Assembly: GCA_002687715.1 (NCBI GenBank)
Contig: NZBC01000123.1
Span: 1-48,186 of the forward strand
Length of the DNA: 48,186 bases
Direction: 5' to 3'
Source: Planctomycetota bacterium
Lineage (GTDB): Bacteria; Planctomycetota; GCA-002687715
Positions 17,330-25,242 of this stretch are shown here, in pieces. A program made the position numbers and the translations under genes. Every line of letters begins with the position of its first letter. Position 1 is the stretch's first letter. The notes beneath the pieces were generated by a model that did no database searches, had not been told where the DNA came from, and saw only the letters and a list, made by a program, of their open reading frames with translations.

Positions 17330-17873
17330 CGCTTTTGACCCCCCAGCGGCGGGAGGTGAACCCGTACTGTAGATGGTTGCCCGCCGCTTCCTTTGTCAGA
17401 AGCCACCGCGGCTTCAGACCCAGGCAGAAGGAAGTGCGACCGGGGTTCCGCTGAGCCGGGGCCCGAGGCAACGAGCATGGCTGACTTCCGAACCCACCAA
17501 TACGTGGCGGTGAGACTCCGACTGGGGAGGGAGACTCACCATATGAGGAGCCAGCACCGAGCAAGACGGCCAGCCGGGCCGTCAGTTCGCAGCGCCCGGA
17601 TCGCGAAGGGGGGCCCGGGGGGACCTTCCGGAGCGTCCGTGATCCGCTGCCCGGTTTCCGACGTGACCCCCACCTGGCACGTCCGGCATCCCAACTCACG
17701 ACCCAACCAACCTACCCCAAACGTTCCTGACCCCTGGCGGCCTGGAAGAACGAGCCCTCTCGGCTCACCAATCCCGCTGATCCGCCGGGGATTCCGCTCT
17801 CGACTGTGCTGGAAGCTCTACGCACGTCCGCCGCTCGCGCCTCCCGCGCAACGGTGGCCAGGGGGGAGCACCG
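17330..17873 (+). other. Non-coding stretch with strong hairpins, upstream of the histidine kinase
   Basis: About 540 bp without a believable gene; the open frames crossing it are Arg/Pro/Gly-rich junk. It holds several good stems: AGCGGCGGG (17345-17353) with CCCGCCGCT (17380-17388); GAAGCC (17399-17404) with GGCTTC (17410-17415); GGTGAG plus CTCC (17509-17519) with GGAG plus CTCACC (17526-17540). It could contain an unrecognised structured RNA or a long leader of the kinase gene. It does not match tmRNA, RNase P, SRP or 6S RNA by the conserved cores I know. The kinase ribosome binding site GGGGAG is at its right end. Confidence 0.45.
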
Positions 17874-19784
17874 ATGCGAGAACGACTCCGGGTGCTGATG
17901 GTGACCGACGTCCCAGGGGACGTCGGTCTCATCGACGACGAGCTGAGACTGCGGGGCGCTGACGCCCTTATTCAAAAAGCCGATCCAAGCGAAGACATCT
18001 CGACACTGGTTCGCGACGCGGCATGGGATGCGATCATCCTCGGCACGGCTCCGGACTCGCGGAGCATTCGCACGCACGTAGCGTGGGGATGCGATGCTGG
18101 CGAGATCCCCCTGATCCTCCTCACGGACGGTCAGGATGCCGACGTGGAGGTGGACGCGCTGCGGATCGGCGTCGCCGAGTGTGTGCATCGAGACCGGCCG
18201 TACCGACTCGTGCCCGCTATCGAGCGTGGGCGGCGCGAGCGCGGCGAACGCTCTCATCGTCGGACAGCGGAGGCCGAACGCGATCGCCTGGTGCTCGCGC
18301 TCGAGCAGGCCGCCGAGCCCATCGCCATCGCGGAACGGGACGGGGGGTTTGTCTACGTCAACCGCGCGTTCGAGCAGATCGCCGGGCTCGATCGGGAAAC
18401 GCTGCTCGGCCAGGATCCCGCGAGCTTTGGGTCGACCAACGCGAGCTACGTATATCGTCGTATCCGCGCCGCGATGCGCGGTCGGCGGTCATGGTCAGGC
18501 AACCTACGCCACCAGCGCAGTGATGGAACACAGATCGACCTGCAGGCGACCGTCTCGCCCGTCCGCGACGGCGGCGAGCAGGAAGCAACCCACCTGGTGG
18601 CCGTCCTGCGAGACGTAACCGAAGAGCGGCGTGTGCAGGCCCAGCTCGTCCACTCGCAGAAGATGGAGGTGCTGGGGAGGCTCGTAGGAGGGATCGCCCA
18701 CGACTTCAACAACTTCCTGACCGTCGTCTCGGGATTCGCGGAGCTGTTGCTGGCAAGCCTGGCGGAGACCGATCCTCTACGGCGCCACGCGACGGAGATA
18801 GCTCGCGCCGGCAAGAAGGCGGCCACGCTCACCCGCAAGTTGCTGACGTTCAGCCGCAAGCAGGACTTCGAACCGCGCGTGCTCGACCTCGGTGTGCTGC
18901 TCTCGGACGCCGAAGGCATGCTGCAACGACTCATCAGTGCAGACGTCGTCTTGAAGACCTCGCAACCGGAGAGTCCTTGTCTCGTCGAGGCCGATCCGCT
19001 GCAGCTCGAGCAGGTGATCATGAACCTCGTCGTCAACGCACGCGACGCCATGCCCGGCGGCGGCCGGCTGTCGATCTCATCCGAGACGGTTCGCCTCAAC
19101 GGGTGGGCAACGTCCTTGGGTTTGTGCGAAGGACGCTACGTGTGCCTCGAGGTCTCCGACACCGGTTGCGGGATGAGTGAGGAGACGAAGGCGCGTATCT
19201 TCGAGCCCTTCTTCACGACGAAACCCATGAGCCTCGGCACCGGACTCGGCCTGTCTACGGTCTACGGCATCGTGAGACAGTGCGGCGGCGCGATCGAGGT
19301 CAAGAGCGACGTGGGACATGGCACCCGAGTCCGCGTCTACCTGCCGGAGCAGAACAGCCCAGCGCGCTCAACAACGCCGATGATCCCAACCCAGACTCCG
19401 GACCTCCGGTCGGGAACCGTGCTCATCGTCGAGGACGAAACACCAGTACGCGACGTCGTCCGTCGCACGCTCGAGCGTCATGGCTATCGCGTGCTCGAAG
19501 CGGGGGACGCGGCCGAGGCACAACAAGTTCTCCTGCAGCGGCACGCGTCGATCGATGTCGCCGTGTGCGACGTCGTGATGCCCGGCCTCTCAGGACCCGA
19601 ACTCGCGGAGCTCGTCCGCGTTCGCTACCCGTCCATGAAGATACTCTTCATGTCGGGGTATCCAGAGTCGCCGCGCCTGCTCCTACGAGGCGCTCCGTTC
19701 CTACGAAAGCCATTCCCGCCCAGCTTGCTGATCAAGAACGTGGAGCGGCTGATCGAGGAGCGACGCGCTCAGGAGGCGTCGTGA
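17874..19784 (+). CDS. Hybrid sensor histidine kinase (pseudo-receiver, PAS, kinase, receiver)
   Basis: 636 residues, no signal peptide or membrane helix, so a cytoplasmic sensor. Order: an N-terminal receiver-like fold (about 1-125) whose phospho-acceptor position reads ILGT instead of Asp; a PAS domain (about 135-255, FVYVNRAFEQIAGLDRE); HisKA with H-box GGIAHDFNN (His 276); HATPase with N-box NLVVNARDAMPGGG, DTGCGMS, FEPFFTTK and GTGLGLSTVYGIV; then a C-terminal receiver (TVLIVEDE, phospho-acceptor Asp 566 in VCDVVMPG, Lys 612 in RKPFPP). The terminal receiver looks complete. No output regulator lies beside it, so phosphotransfer must go elsewhere. ATG 17874 has GGGGAG upstream. Confidence 0.95.
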   Translation: MRERLRVLMVTDVPGDVGLIDDELRLRGADALIQKADPSEDISTLVRDAAWDAIILGTAPDSRSIRTHVAWGCDAGEIPLILLTDGQDADVEVDALRIGVAECVHRDRPYRLVPAIERGRRERGERSHRRTAEAERDRLVLALEQAAEPIAIAERDGGFVYVNRAFEQIAGLDRETLLGQDPASFGSTNASYVYRRIRAAMRGRRSWSGNLRHQRSDGTQIDLQATVSPVRDGGEQEATHLVAVLRDVTEERRVQAQLVHSQKMEVLGRLVGGIAHDFNNFLTVVSGFAELLLASLAETDPLRRHATEIARAGKKAATLTRKLLTFSRKQDFEPRVLDLGVLLSDAEGMLQRLISADVVLKTSQPESPCLVEADPLQLEQVIMNLVVNARDAMPGGGRLSISSETVRLNGWATSLGLCEGRYVCLEVSDTGCGMSEETKARIFEPFFTTKPMSLGTGLGLSTVYGIVRQCGGAIEVKSDVGHGTRVRVYLPEQNSPARSTTPMIPTQTPDLRSGTVLIVEDETPVRDVVRRTLERHGYRVLEAGDAAEAQQVLLQRHASIDVAVCDVVMPGLSGPELAELVRVRYPSMKILFMSGYPESPRLLLRGAPFLRKPFPPSLLIKNVERLIEERRAQEAS

Positions 19785-19785
19785 A

Positions 19786-21090
19786 TCAGCAATGATCGCG
19801 GAGATGCGCGTACGCCGGCGTCAGCGAGCCGGCGTGCGCGATGATCGCGCGCTTCAGCGGACCCGGCACGTCGAGGTCGTCGAACGGACGCATCCACTCG
19901 GCGTCGAGCAAGGGCTCCACCAGCGGTCCGAGCAATCGTGAGAACTGCTCCGACGATTCACGCGGCAACTCTGTGGGCAGGATGTCGACCGCCATCATGG
20001 CGATGCCTGGGCCGTCGAATCCGGCGCGGGTCTCGCCAGTGGCCGGATCGTAGACGTACACCGGATCCTCCGGGAGCGTGGAGCGCACCGTGCACTCGAC
20101 CCCGCCGTCGGGATCGCACGAGACGTCGCCGATCGCGACGAGCCGGGTCGCCGGGTCCTGGAGGTGCTCACGCAACCACGCCAGGTTGACGAGGCGGGGG
20201 TAGCGCGCGTCCCAATAGTTGCCAGTGACGAGCAGGTGCAGGTGCGGGAGATAGTCGTCGAAGCGCCCACGGTACCGATCCGGATGGGCGCGGTACTCGC
20301 TGCGAGAGTACGGCTCCTCGGACGTCCGTCGTTCGACCATGTGTCGTTCGCGAAACACGACCTTGACCACGGGGGCATCGCCCGCGAGCTCCTTCGCACG
20401 ACCCTTCACGAGGTCTTCGGGTCGGATCGCGACGGGCTCGAGCATGTCGAGGATCTCCTGCGCTCCCCGCGACACGTTGCCGACGCCGGTGATACCCACG
20501 GCAATCGGGTGCAGCGCGTCCCCGAGGCCTTCCTCGCGCATGGTGTCGCCCGCGGCGAGAATCGCGGCCTTCGCTTCGACGAGGGAGTCATAGTGTCGCG
20601 CCTGCTCGAGCGTCGACAGTGCCGTGTCATGGCCCCGCACGAGCAAGCGTCGGCCGAGCGTCCACAGGGAGTTGATCATGCCGGCCTGCCCGGCTTGTAC
20701 GCCAAAGAAGATCAGGCGGCGTCCAGCGTCATCAGTGATGACCTCGTAGTCGAGCAGCGTGCATCGTCGCTCGAGCACGGCCGTCAGAAGGGGCATGTTG
20801 TAGGGCTGCCCCTTGATGGTGTGGGAGAAGAAGACGTGCGGCCGTCCGGCATGGAGTCGTTCGGCGGGCATCTCCTTGATGCCGAGGTAGAGGTCGCAGC
20901 CGTCGAGGTCGGACGTCACCTCGGCCCCCGCCCGCGCGTAGGCGTCGTCGGAGTAGACGCGGTGTGGCGACGACTCGACCTTGACGGTGACGCCCTGGTC
21001 GCGCAGATCGAAGACCGCCTGGGGAGTAAGCGGTGCGCGCCGCTCCGACGCGGTCTTCCACTCACGAACGATCCCGACGATCCGGCTCAC
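19786..21090 (-). CDS. LOR-type saccharopine/lysine-ketoglutarate reductase family protein
   Basis: 434 residues from GTG 21090, whose GTGA overlaps the stop of the DUF418 gene. The N-terminus is an alanine-dehydrogenase/transhydrogenase N-like domain: GIVREWKTASERRAPLTP, LGIKEMP, FFSHTIKGQPYNMPLL, and LLDYEVITDDAGRRLIFFG. These match the lysine-ketoglutarate reductase half of the bifunctional aminoadipic semialdehyde synthase. A Rossmann stretch follows (GITGVGNVSRGAQEIL). The saccharopine dehydrogenase half is absent and no separate gene for it is in view. Lysine breakdown is the likely pathway; a different oxo-acid or amine substrate is possible. The gene converges on the histidine kinase with a 1-bp gap. 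Confidence 0.88.
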   Translation of the reverse strand: MSRIVGIVREWKTASERRAPLTPQAVFDLRDQGVTVKVESSPHRVYSDDAYARAGAEVTSDLDGCDLYLGIKEMPAERLHAGRPHVFFSHTIKGQPYNMPLLTAVLERRCTLLDYEVITDDAGRRLIFFGVQAGQAGMINSLWTLGRRLLVRGHDTALSTLEQARHYDSLVEAKAAILAAGDTMREEGLGDALHPIAVGITGVGNVSRGAQEILDMLEPVAIRPEDLVKGRAKELAGDAPVVKVVFRERHMVERRTSEEPYSRSEYRAHPDRYRGRFDDYLPHLHLLVTGNYWDARYPRLVNLAWLREHLQDPATRLVAIGDVSCDPDGGVECTVRSTLPEDPVYVYDPATGETRAGFDGPGIAMMAVDILPTELPRESSEQFSRLLGPLVEPLLDAEWMRPFDDLDVPGPLKRAIIAHAGSLTPAYAHLRDHC

Positions 21091-22301
21091 GCCGCGGCCT
21101 CCCTTTGCATCGGCTGCAGCTTCCAGTACGCCGCGGACCGCCACAACCACTCCAGCGGGCCGAAGCGGAAATGCGCGAGCCACCGCGGACTGAGCCACAT
21201 CTGGAACAGGTAGATCCCGAACGTAAGCAAGAGCCCCTCGAACCGGTTCCACTGATCCCACTGGCGACCGTAGATGAAGATCGCACCGGTGATCACGCTG
21301 TGGGAGATGTAGTTGGTGAACGCCATGCGTCCGACGGCGGCCAGGCGTCGCTGCAAGCCAGCCAGGGTGTCGCCGAGGGTCCACAGCGCGATCAACCCCA
21401 TGTACGCCGGGGAGAGGAAGAACCCAAGCAGGTACAGCGTGGCCAGGCTCAGCACGCGCTGCATCGGGCCCTCCGGGTGGGTCCCGACGACCACGTGACC
21501 GAGCGTGAACAGGACCCCGATGGGGAAGCCGAGTCGAACGGCTCGCTCCGCCGCTGCGCGATGGTCCGCGATGCGCAGGATGACCCCGCTCCGGACGAGC
21601 GCCATGCCGACGAGAAACAGCCCGAGCGTGCGCGGTGCCCAGATGAGCATGAAGAGCATGGCGAAAAGGAAATCCTGCCAGCGACGGACCGTCGTCTCGA
21701 CGAAGCTCCCCGACCCGTAGGCCTCCTCGATGGCTCTGCTCCGCTCCGTCGCCGCCTCCGCGGCCGTCATCCCCGGCTCGGCGAAGCCCTCCGGATCGGC
21801 GGCGGCGAAGGCCAGGTTGATCACCAAACCGACGCTGAGCAGCGCGAGCGCGATGATGAGGAGCGTCGCCGGAGAGAGCTTCCGCATCCACATCGCGATC
21901 AGGCCCATGAGCGCGTAGTGGAAGAGGATGTCGCCCCACCACAGCAAGATCCCGTGCATCGCACCGAACACGGCGAGCGCAACGAGCCGACGGAAGTACA
22001 TGCGTTTGAACGGCGCCTCGCGCTCGATCGCCTTCTCGCTCATCAGTGCGAGCCCGGCGCCGAAGAGAACCGAGAAGATCGTGATGAACTTCGTGTCGGC
22101 GAAGACGCGAACGAACCAGAATCCGAACGCGTCAAGCCCACCGAACAGCTCGTGGCTGTCGAACGCCAGGCCGCGGGTCATCGACATCAGCGGCATGTTC
22201 GCCATCAGCACCCCGAGGACGGCGACGCCCCGCAAGACGTCCCAGTAGACGACGCGTTCGGTGGCGCGGACGGGTTGAGGCCGGCTCGTCGGTTTCGACA
22301 T
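21087..22301 (-). CDS. DUF418 (YeiB-type) polytopic membrane protein
   Basis: 404 residues from ATG 22301; TTG 22304 is an alternative. About ten membrane helices. The N-terminus RVVYWDVLRGVAVLGVLMANMP is the mark of the family, and the C-terminal DUF418 segment is seen in GRMAFTNYISHSVITGAIF and the following FEGLLLTFGIYLFQMWLSPRWLAHFRFGPLEWLWR. Family members are proposed transporters or acyltransferase-like proteins, but no activity is settled. It is translationally coupled to the LOR gene through a 4-bp overlap, so the two probably act in one process. Confidence 0.93.
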   Translation of the reverse strand: MSKPTSRPQPVRATERVVYWDVLRGVAVLGVLMANMPLMSMTRGLAFDSHELFGGLDAFGFWFVRVFADTKFITIFSVLFGAGLALMSEKAIEREAPFKRMYFRRLVALAVFGAMHGILLWWGDILFHYALMGLIAMWMRKLSPATLLIIALALLSVGLVINLAFAAADPEGFAEPGMTAAEAATERSRAIEEAYGSGSFVETTVRRWQDFLFAMLFMLIWAPRTLGLFLVGMALVRSGVILRIADHRAAAERAVRLGFPIGVLFTLGHVVVGTHPEGPMQRVLSLATLYLLGFFLSPAYMGLIALWTLGDTLAGLQRRLAAVGRMAFTNYISHSVITGAIFIYGRQWDQWNRFEGLLLTFGIYLFQMWLSPRWLAHFRFGPLEWLWRSAAYWKLQPMQREAAA

Positions 22302-22320
22302 CAAGTGCAGATCCTACGGT

Positions 22321-22479
22321 TCAGTCCGGCAGCTCGTCGTAGTGCTTCCGCAACTTCGGCCCGAGCCGGAACCGCGCCTGCACCATGAGCAGTGGCGAGA
22401 TGCGGGCCACCACCCCCTCGACGGCCTCGGCGTCGCCGTCGATGGCGCACCGGACGCGAGTCGAAGTGTCGTCGGACAT
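22321..22479 (-). pseudogene. Truncated ECF sigma factor remnant
   Basis: 52 residues from ATG 22479. It matches only the start of planctomycete ECF sigma factors: RVRCAIDGDAEAVEGVV, then PLLMVQARFRLGPKLRKHYDELPD, and then a stop just where the conserved DLVQ helix of region 2.2 should begin. Regions 2.2 to 4 are missing, and the DUF418 gene starts 19 bp downstream. It is therefore a 3'-truncated relic, or a very short peptide if still translated. The complete sigma at 12588 shows what is lost. GTG 22506 is another possible start. Confidence 0.6.
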
Positions 22480-22819
22480 GGAGCGGACCGAGCGAGCGAC
22501 GCTCACGCCGGCTCGACGGTGTGCCGGCCCAGCGTCCGCATCGTAGCCTCACTTCTGCCCAGGCTCGAACCGCGCCCGCTCCGCCTCGGTCAGCTCTCGC
22601 AGTCCTTTCTGGTCGAGAAAGGCCGGAGCGGCGGCGCGGAGCTGTTCCGGCGACATGTGACGAGCGGGGCATCAGGGATCGGGGTCGGTGACTGGGCATC
22701 CATGGCTCGCCTCCGACATACATCAGGGTTCGGGGTCGTGTGGCGAGAGCTGATGATCTGACGCCTCGAATCCGGGTTTCCTGAGGATTCCCTTCGGGGC
22801 TGGAGCCGACGAAGCAGGT
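22480..22819. other. Gap of about 340 bp: sigma-gene upstream region and small ORF
   Basis: Between the sigma remnant and the plus-strand gene at 22820. It contains one short minus-strand frame (22549-22656, listed separately) and no other believable gene. Overlapping frames on the plus strand are composition artefacts. It may represent the decayed 5' region of the sigma gene and a promoter for 22820. Confidence 0.5.
22549..22656 (-). CDS. Possible 35-residue small protein
   Basis: ATG 22656 to TGA 22549 encodes MSPEQLRAAAPAFL... ending EPGQK. The peptide is a charged amphipathic helix (AFLDQKGLRELTEAERARF), unlike the Arg/Pro-rich nonsense frames around it, and an in-frame stop lies just upstream of the ATG. 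No Shine-Dalgarno is obvious. It could be a small adaptor or a gene fragment. Confidence 0.3.
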   Translation of the reverse strand: MSPEQLRAAAPAFLDQKGLRELTEAERARFEPGQK

Positions 22820-23449
22820 ATGACCCTTACCCTGCGCACGGGCCGGCCGTGGAGATTGGTGTTCTACGCCCTCGAGGATGACCGGATCATCGAGTCCTCG
22901 GACGTCCGGTTCTCCATCGATTCCATCGCCCTCGATGACAAGCTCCTCGCCGATCGTGGCCCCATCGGCACGATCCTGGATGCCGCCGATTTCACCCGGG
23001 AGCTGGACGACGTCATGGTGAAGATCGGCGCTGACATCGACGCCATCGACGATGTGCTCGCGATCCGGCGCTGGCGGGCTGAGCACGCGCACCAGTGGAC
23101 CGTGTACCAGCTCGAGCGCGAGTTGCCGGGAGGGGAACCTGACCGCCGATACCAGGTCCGGACCACGAGCCACCTCGCCTTCTACCGCCTTCATCGCGCC
23201 AGCGACGACCCGCAGCCCGGGCAGGAGGCCTTCCATCTCGCCGAGATCTTCGGGGGGTTCGACGGCGACTACCCGCCCTACCTATCCGTCAGACCGCGGG
23301 AGGAGGTCCTGGCGCTCCTCCCCCGCATTCGTGAGGACTTCGGCATCCGGGCCGGGGAACTCGGCCACGAGGCCTACCAGCGCCTCGAACTCTGGCTGAA
23401 GAGCACCCTCGAGCCCTTCATTGGGTTCCAGGAGGAGGTGATCGCTTGA
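22820..23449 (+). CDS. Hypothetical cytoplasmic protein
   Basis: 209 residues, acidic, with no signal peptide or membrane helix. The N-terminal half alternates strands and helices (LVFYALEDDRIIESSDVRFSI, DAIDDVLAIRRWRAEHAHQW). The C-terminal part has a Tyr/Phe-rich loop (FGGFDGDYPPYL) and ends in a helix (AYQRLELWLKSTLEPF). It does not match a family I know. It stands alone between a sigma remnant and the secreted protein at 23550. Confidence 0.75.
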   Translation: MTLTLRTGRPWRLVFYALEDDRIIESSDVRFSIDSIALDDKLLADRGPIGTILDAADFTRELDDVMVKIGADIDAIDDVLAIRRWRAEHAHQWTVYQLERELPGGEPDRRYQVRTTSHLAFYRLHRASDDPQPGQEAFHLAEIFGGFDGDYPPYLSVRPREEVLALLPRIREDFGIRAGELGHEAYQRLELWLKSTLEPFIGFQEEVIA

Positions 23450-23535
23450 TCTGACCACCCCGGGTCGGGGATGATGAGGGGCACACCCACCAGCTAGCTC
23501 GGTCGAGCCCTGGCGTCCCTCCTGTTCCCCCGACC

Positions 23536-23541
23536 AAGGAG
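23536..23541 (+). promoter_or_regulatory. Strong Shine-Dalgarno before a TTG start
   Basis: AAGGAG at 23536-23541 lies 8 nt before TTG 23550. It fixes the non-ATG start, which opens directly on a signal peptide; no ATG or GTG in that frame would keep the leader. Confidence 0.75.
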
Positions 23542-23549
23542 TTCGCGTC

Positions 23550-25103
23550 TTGCGGACCCACCCCGCCCGCCTCGCGGTCCTGGCACCGCTCCTGCTGATC
23601 CTTCTGCCCTCGATCACCGCCGCCCAGGACGGGTCCGCCTGGCCCTTCGGGACCACCGGCCGGGTGTCGATGAACGCCAAGGACGATTGGAACCTCGGCA
23701 TCATCGGCGCGAAAGCCCGCGACGCCGACACCGAGCCGCCGCCCCCGGCTCGGGGCGGACGGCGTCAAGTCGCTCGCCTGCGGCCCGCCGAGCGCGGCGA
23801 CCCCGGACCGAAGCGCCTCCTCATCGAGATCCTCCATCCCGAGGGCCCGGGCAAGAAGGCCGGGCTGCAGCTCGGCGATGTGGTGTACGGAGTCAACAAG
23901 CGTCCGTTCACCAAGGGCTGCCTCGACCCGCTCGCCAAGGCGCTCGTGAAGGCGGAGTCCGGCAAGGGCACGTTCGTGCTCAACGTCGAGCGCGACGGCA
24001 AGAAGATCAAGGTCACCGTCGACGTCGGCAAGGGCGGACGCGATCTCGCCAAGCCGACCCGGGGCAAGGGGCGCCGCTACATCTTCGACCAGGCGCTCGC
24101 GTGGCTGGCCCAGCGGCAGGACGAGGACGGCGGGTTCTCGCAGACGCTCTCCTCGCACACCGGCGCGGTCGTGCAGGCGAGCCTCGCGGGACTCGCATGG
24201 CTGTGCGACGGATCGGACCTGCAGTCCGGCAAGTACCAGAGCCAGATCCAGAAGGCCGCCGATTTCGTCATTCGCTACGTCGACAAGCGTGACACCATGG
24301 GCGGACTCACCAATCGTGGCGGCGCGAACTGGAACCAGAGCAACTGGGGCTACGTGTACGCGGCGATCTTCCTGGGCGAGCTGCAAGTGCGGTCGCCCAC
24401 CGGCAAGGTGAAGGTCCAGCTCCAGAGCATCGCCGACGCGATCGTGAAGCATCAAGAGAAGAGCGGCGGGTGGGCCCACGGGCCGGGCGGTCCGAACGCA
24501 CTCGACTATCTCGAGCTGAACATCGTGACTGGACTCGCGCTGTCCGGACTCGGGTCGGCGAAGGTCGCCGGGATCGCGGTGGACAAGGACTGCGTGAAGC
24601 GCGCAATGAAGTACCTGGCGCAGTCCGGCTCCGGTGACGGCGGCGTCGCGTACGCGGACAAGGCCGGCCAGAAGGGCCAGGGCAACATCGGCCGCACCGC
24701 CGTCGCGTGGCTCGGCGCGCGTAACCTCGGGCTCGGCAAGAGCCCGTGGGGATTGAAGATGGGCCGCTACGTTTCGGGGCACGCTGGCGACGTGCTCGAT
24801 GGCCATGCGTCGCTGCAGCTGCACGTCTTTCATGCCGGTGTCGCAGCGCACGCATCCGGCAGCGGCGCCACCAAGAAGTTCTGGGCCAAGCTCCAACGCG
24901 ACCTCGTCCTCGCCCGCGCGCCGGACGGCTCGCTCCAACCCCGGCCCTGGCACGAGACCCTGTCCATGGGCACGAACTCCGACGTCTCGTTCGGCCAGGT
25001 CTGGACCCCCGCGACCTGGGCCATCGTCCTCGGCTGCGACGCCAAGGCAATCAAGGGCGCGGGCCTCCCGGTCTGGCTCGGGAAGTCGAAGCCGCGGCGA
25101 TGA
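23550..25103 (+). CDS. Secreted PDZ and alpha/alpha-toroid (prenyltransferase-like) protein
   Basis: 517 residues from TTG 23550. Signal peptide, with cleavage after ITAAQ likely. A PDZ-like segment lies at about residues 90-155 (LLIEILHPEGPGKKAGLQLGDVVYGVNKRPF, KGTFVLNVERDGKKIKV). From about 175 to 500 come alpha-helical repeats of the squalene cyclase/prenyltransferase fold (ALAWLAQRQDEDGGFSQT, GYVYAAIFLGEL, LDYLELNIVTGLALSGLG, TAVAWLGARNLG). The acidic DXDD of true cyclases is not seen, so binding rather than catalysis is likely. A distant relative at 42683 has the same toroid core. A hairpin follows the stop. Confidence 0.87.
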   Translation: MRTHPARLAVLAPLLLILLPSITAAQDGSAWPFGTTGRVSMNAKDDWNLGIIGAKARDADTEPPPPARGGRRQVARLRPAERGDPGPKRLLIEILHPEGPGKKAGLQLGDVVYGVNKRPFTKGCLDPLAKALVKAESGKGTFVLNVERDGKKIKVTVDVGKGGRDLAKPTRGKGRRYIFDQALAWLAQRQDEDGGFSQTLSSHTGAVVQASLAGLAWLCDGSDLQSGKYQSQIQKAADFVIRYVDKRDTMGGLTNRGGANWNQSNWGYVYAAIFLGELQVRSPTGKVKVQLQSIADAIVKHQEKSGGWAHGPGGPNALDYLELNIVTGLALSGLGSAKVAGIAVDKDCVKRAMKYLAQSGSGDGGVAYADKAGQKGQGNIGRTAVAWLGARNLGLGKSPWGLKMGRYVSGHAGDVLDGHASLQLHVFHAGVAAHASGSGATKKFWAKLQRDLVLARAPDGSLQPRPWHETLSMGTNSDVSFGQVWTPATWAIVLGCDAKAIKGAGLPVWLGKSKPRR

Positions 25104-25126
25104 GCTGACGGTGATCAGCTCCCTTG

Positions 25127-25152
25127 GCCGGGGGCGTTCGCGAGACCCCGGC
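25127..25152 (+). terminator. Possible terminator hairpin after 25103
   Basis: GCCGGGG (25127-25133) pairs with CCCCGGC (25146-25152), with a smaller CG-TTCG-CG stem inside the loop. A 7-bp hairpin (GAGCTGA 25102-25108 with TCAGCTC 25115-25121) precedes it at the stop codon. There is no T-run, so termination is only suggested. Confidence 0.4.
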
Positions 25153-25242
25153 TCGCACCAAACCAACCCAACCGCGCACATCGTGTCCGAGGTACGATCT
25201 CCTTGGAGCCCTGTCGCCCTGACCGGAATCCCTGGAGCTGCC

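Noticed and set aside
17341..17400. tmRNA-like T-arm on the minus strand (CGGGTTCACCTCCCG)
   Set aside because: The T-loop lacks the conserved A and there is no 5' acceptor partner (GGGG..TGA..TTCGACG) within the expected distance.
22301..23236. 311-codon minus-strand frame across the sigma remnant and hypothetical gene
   Set aside because: Low-complexity Arg/Ala content; it overlaps the better frames at 22321 and 22820.
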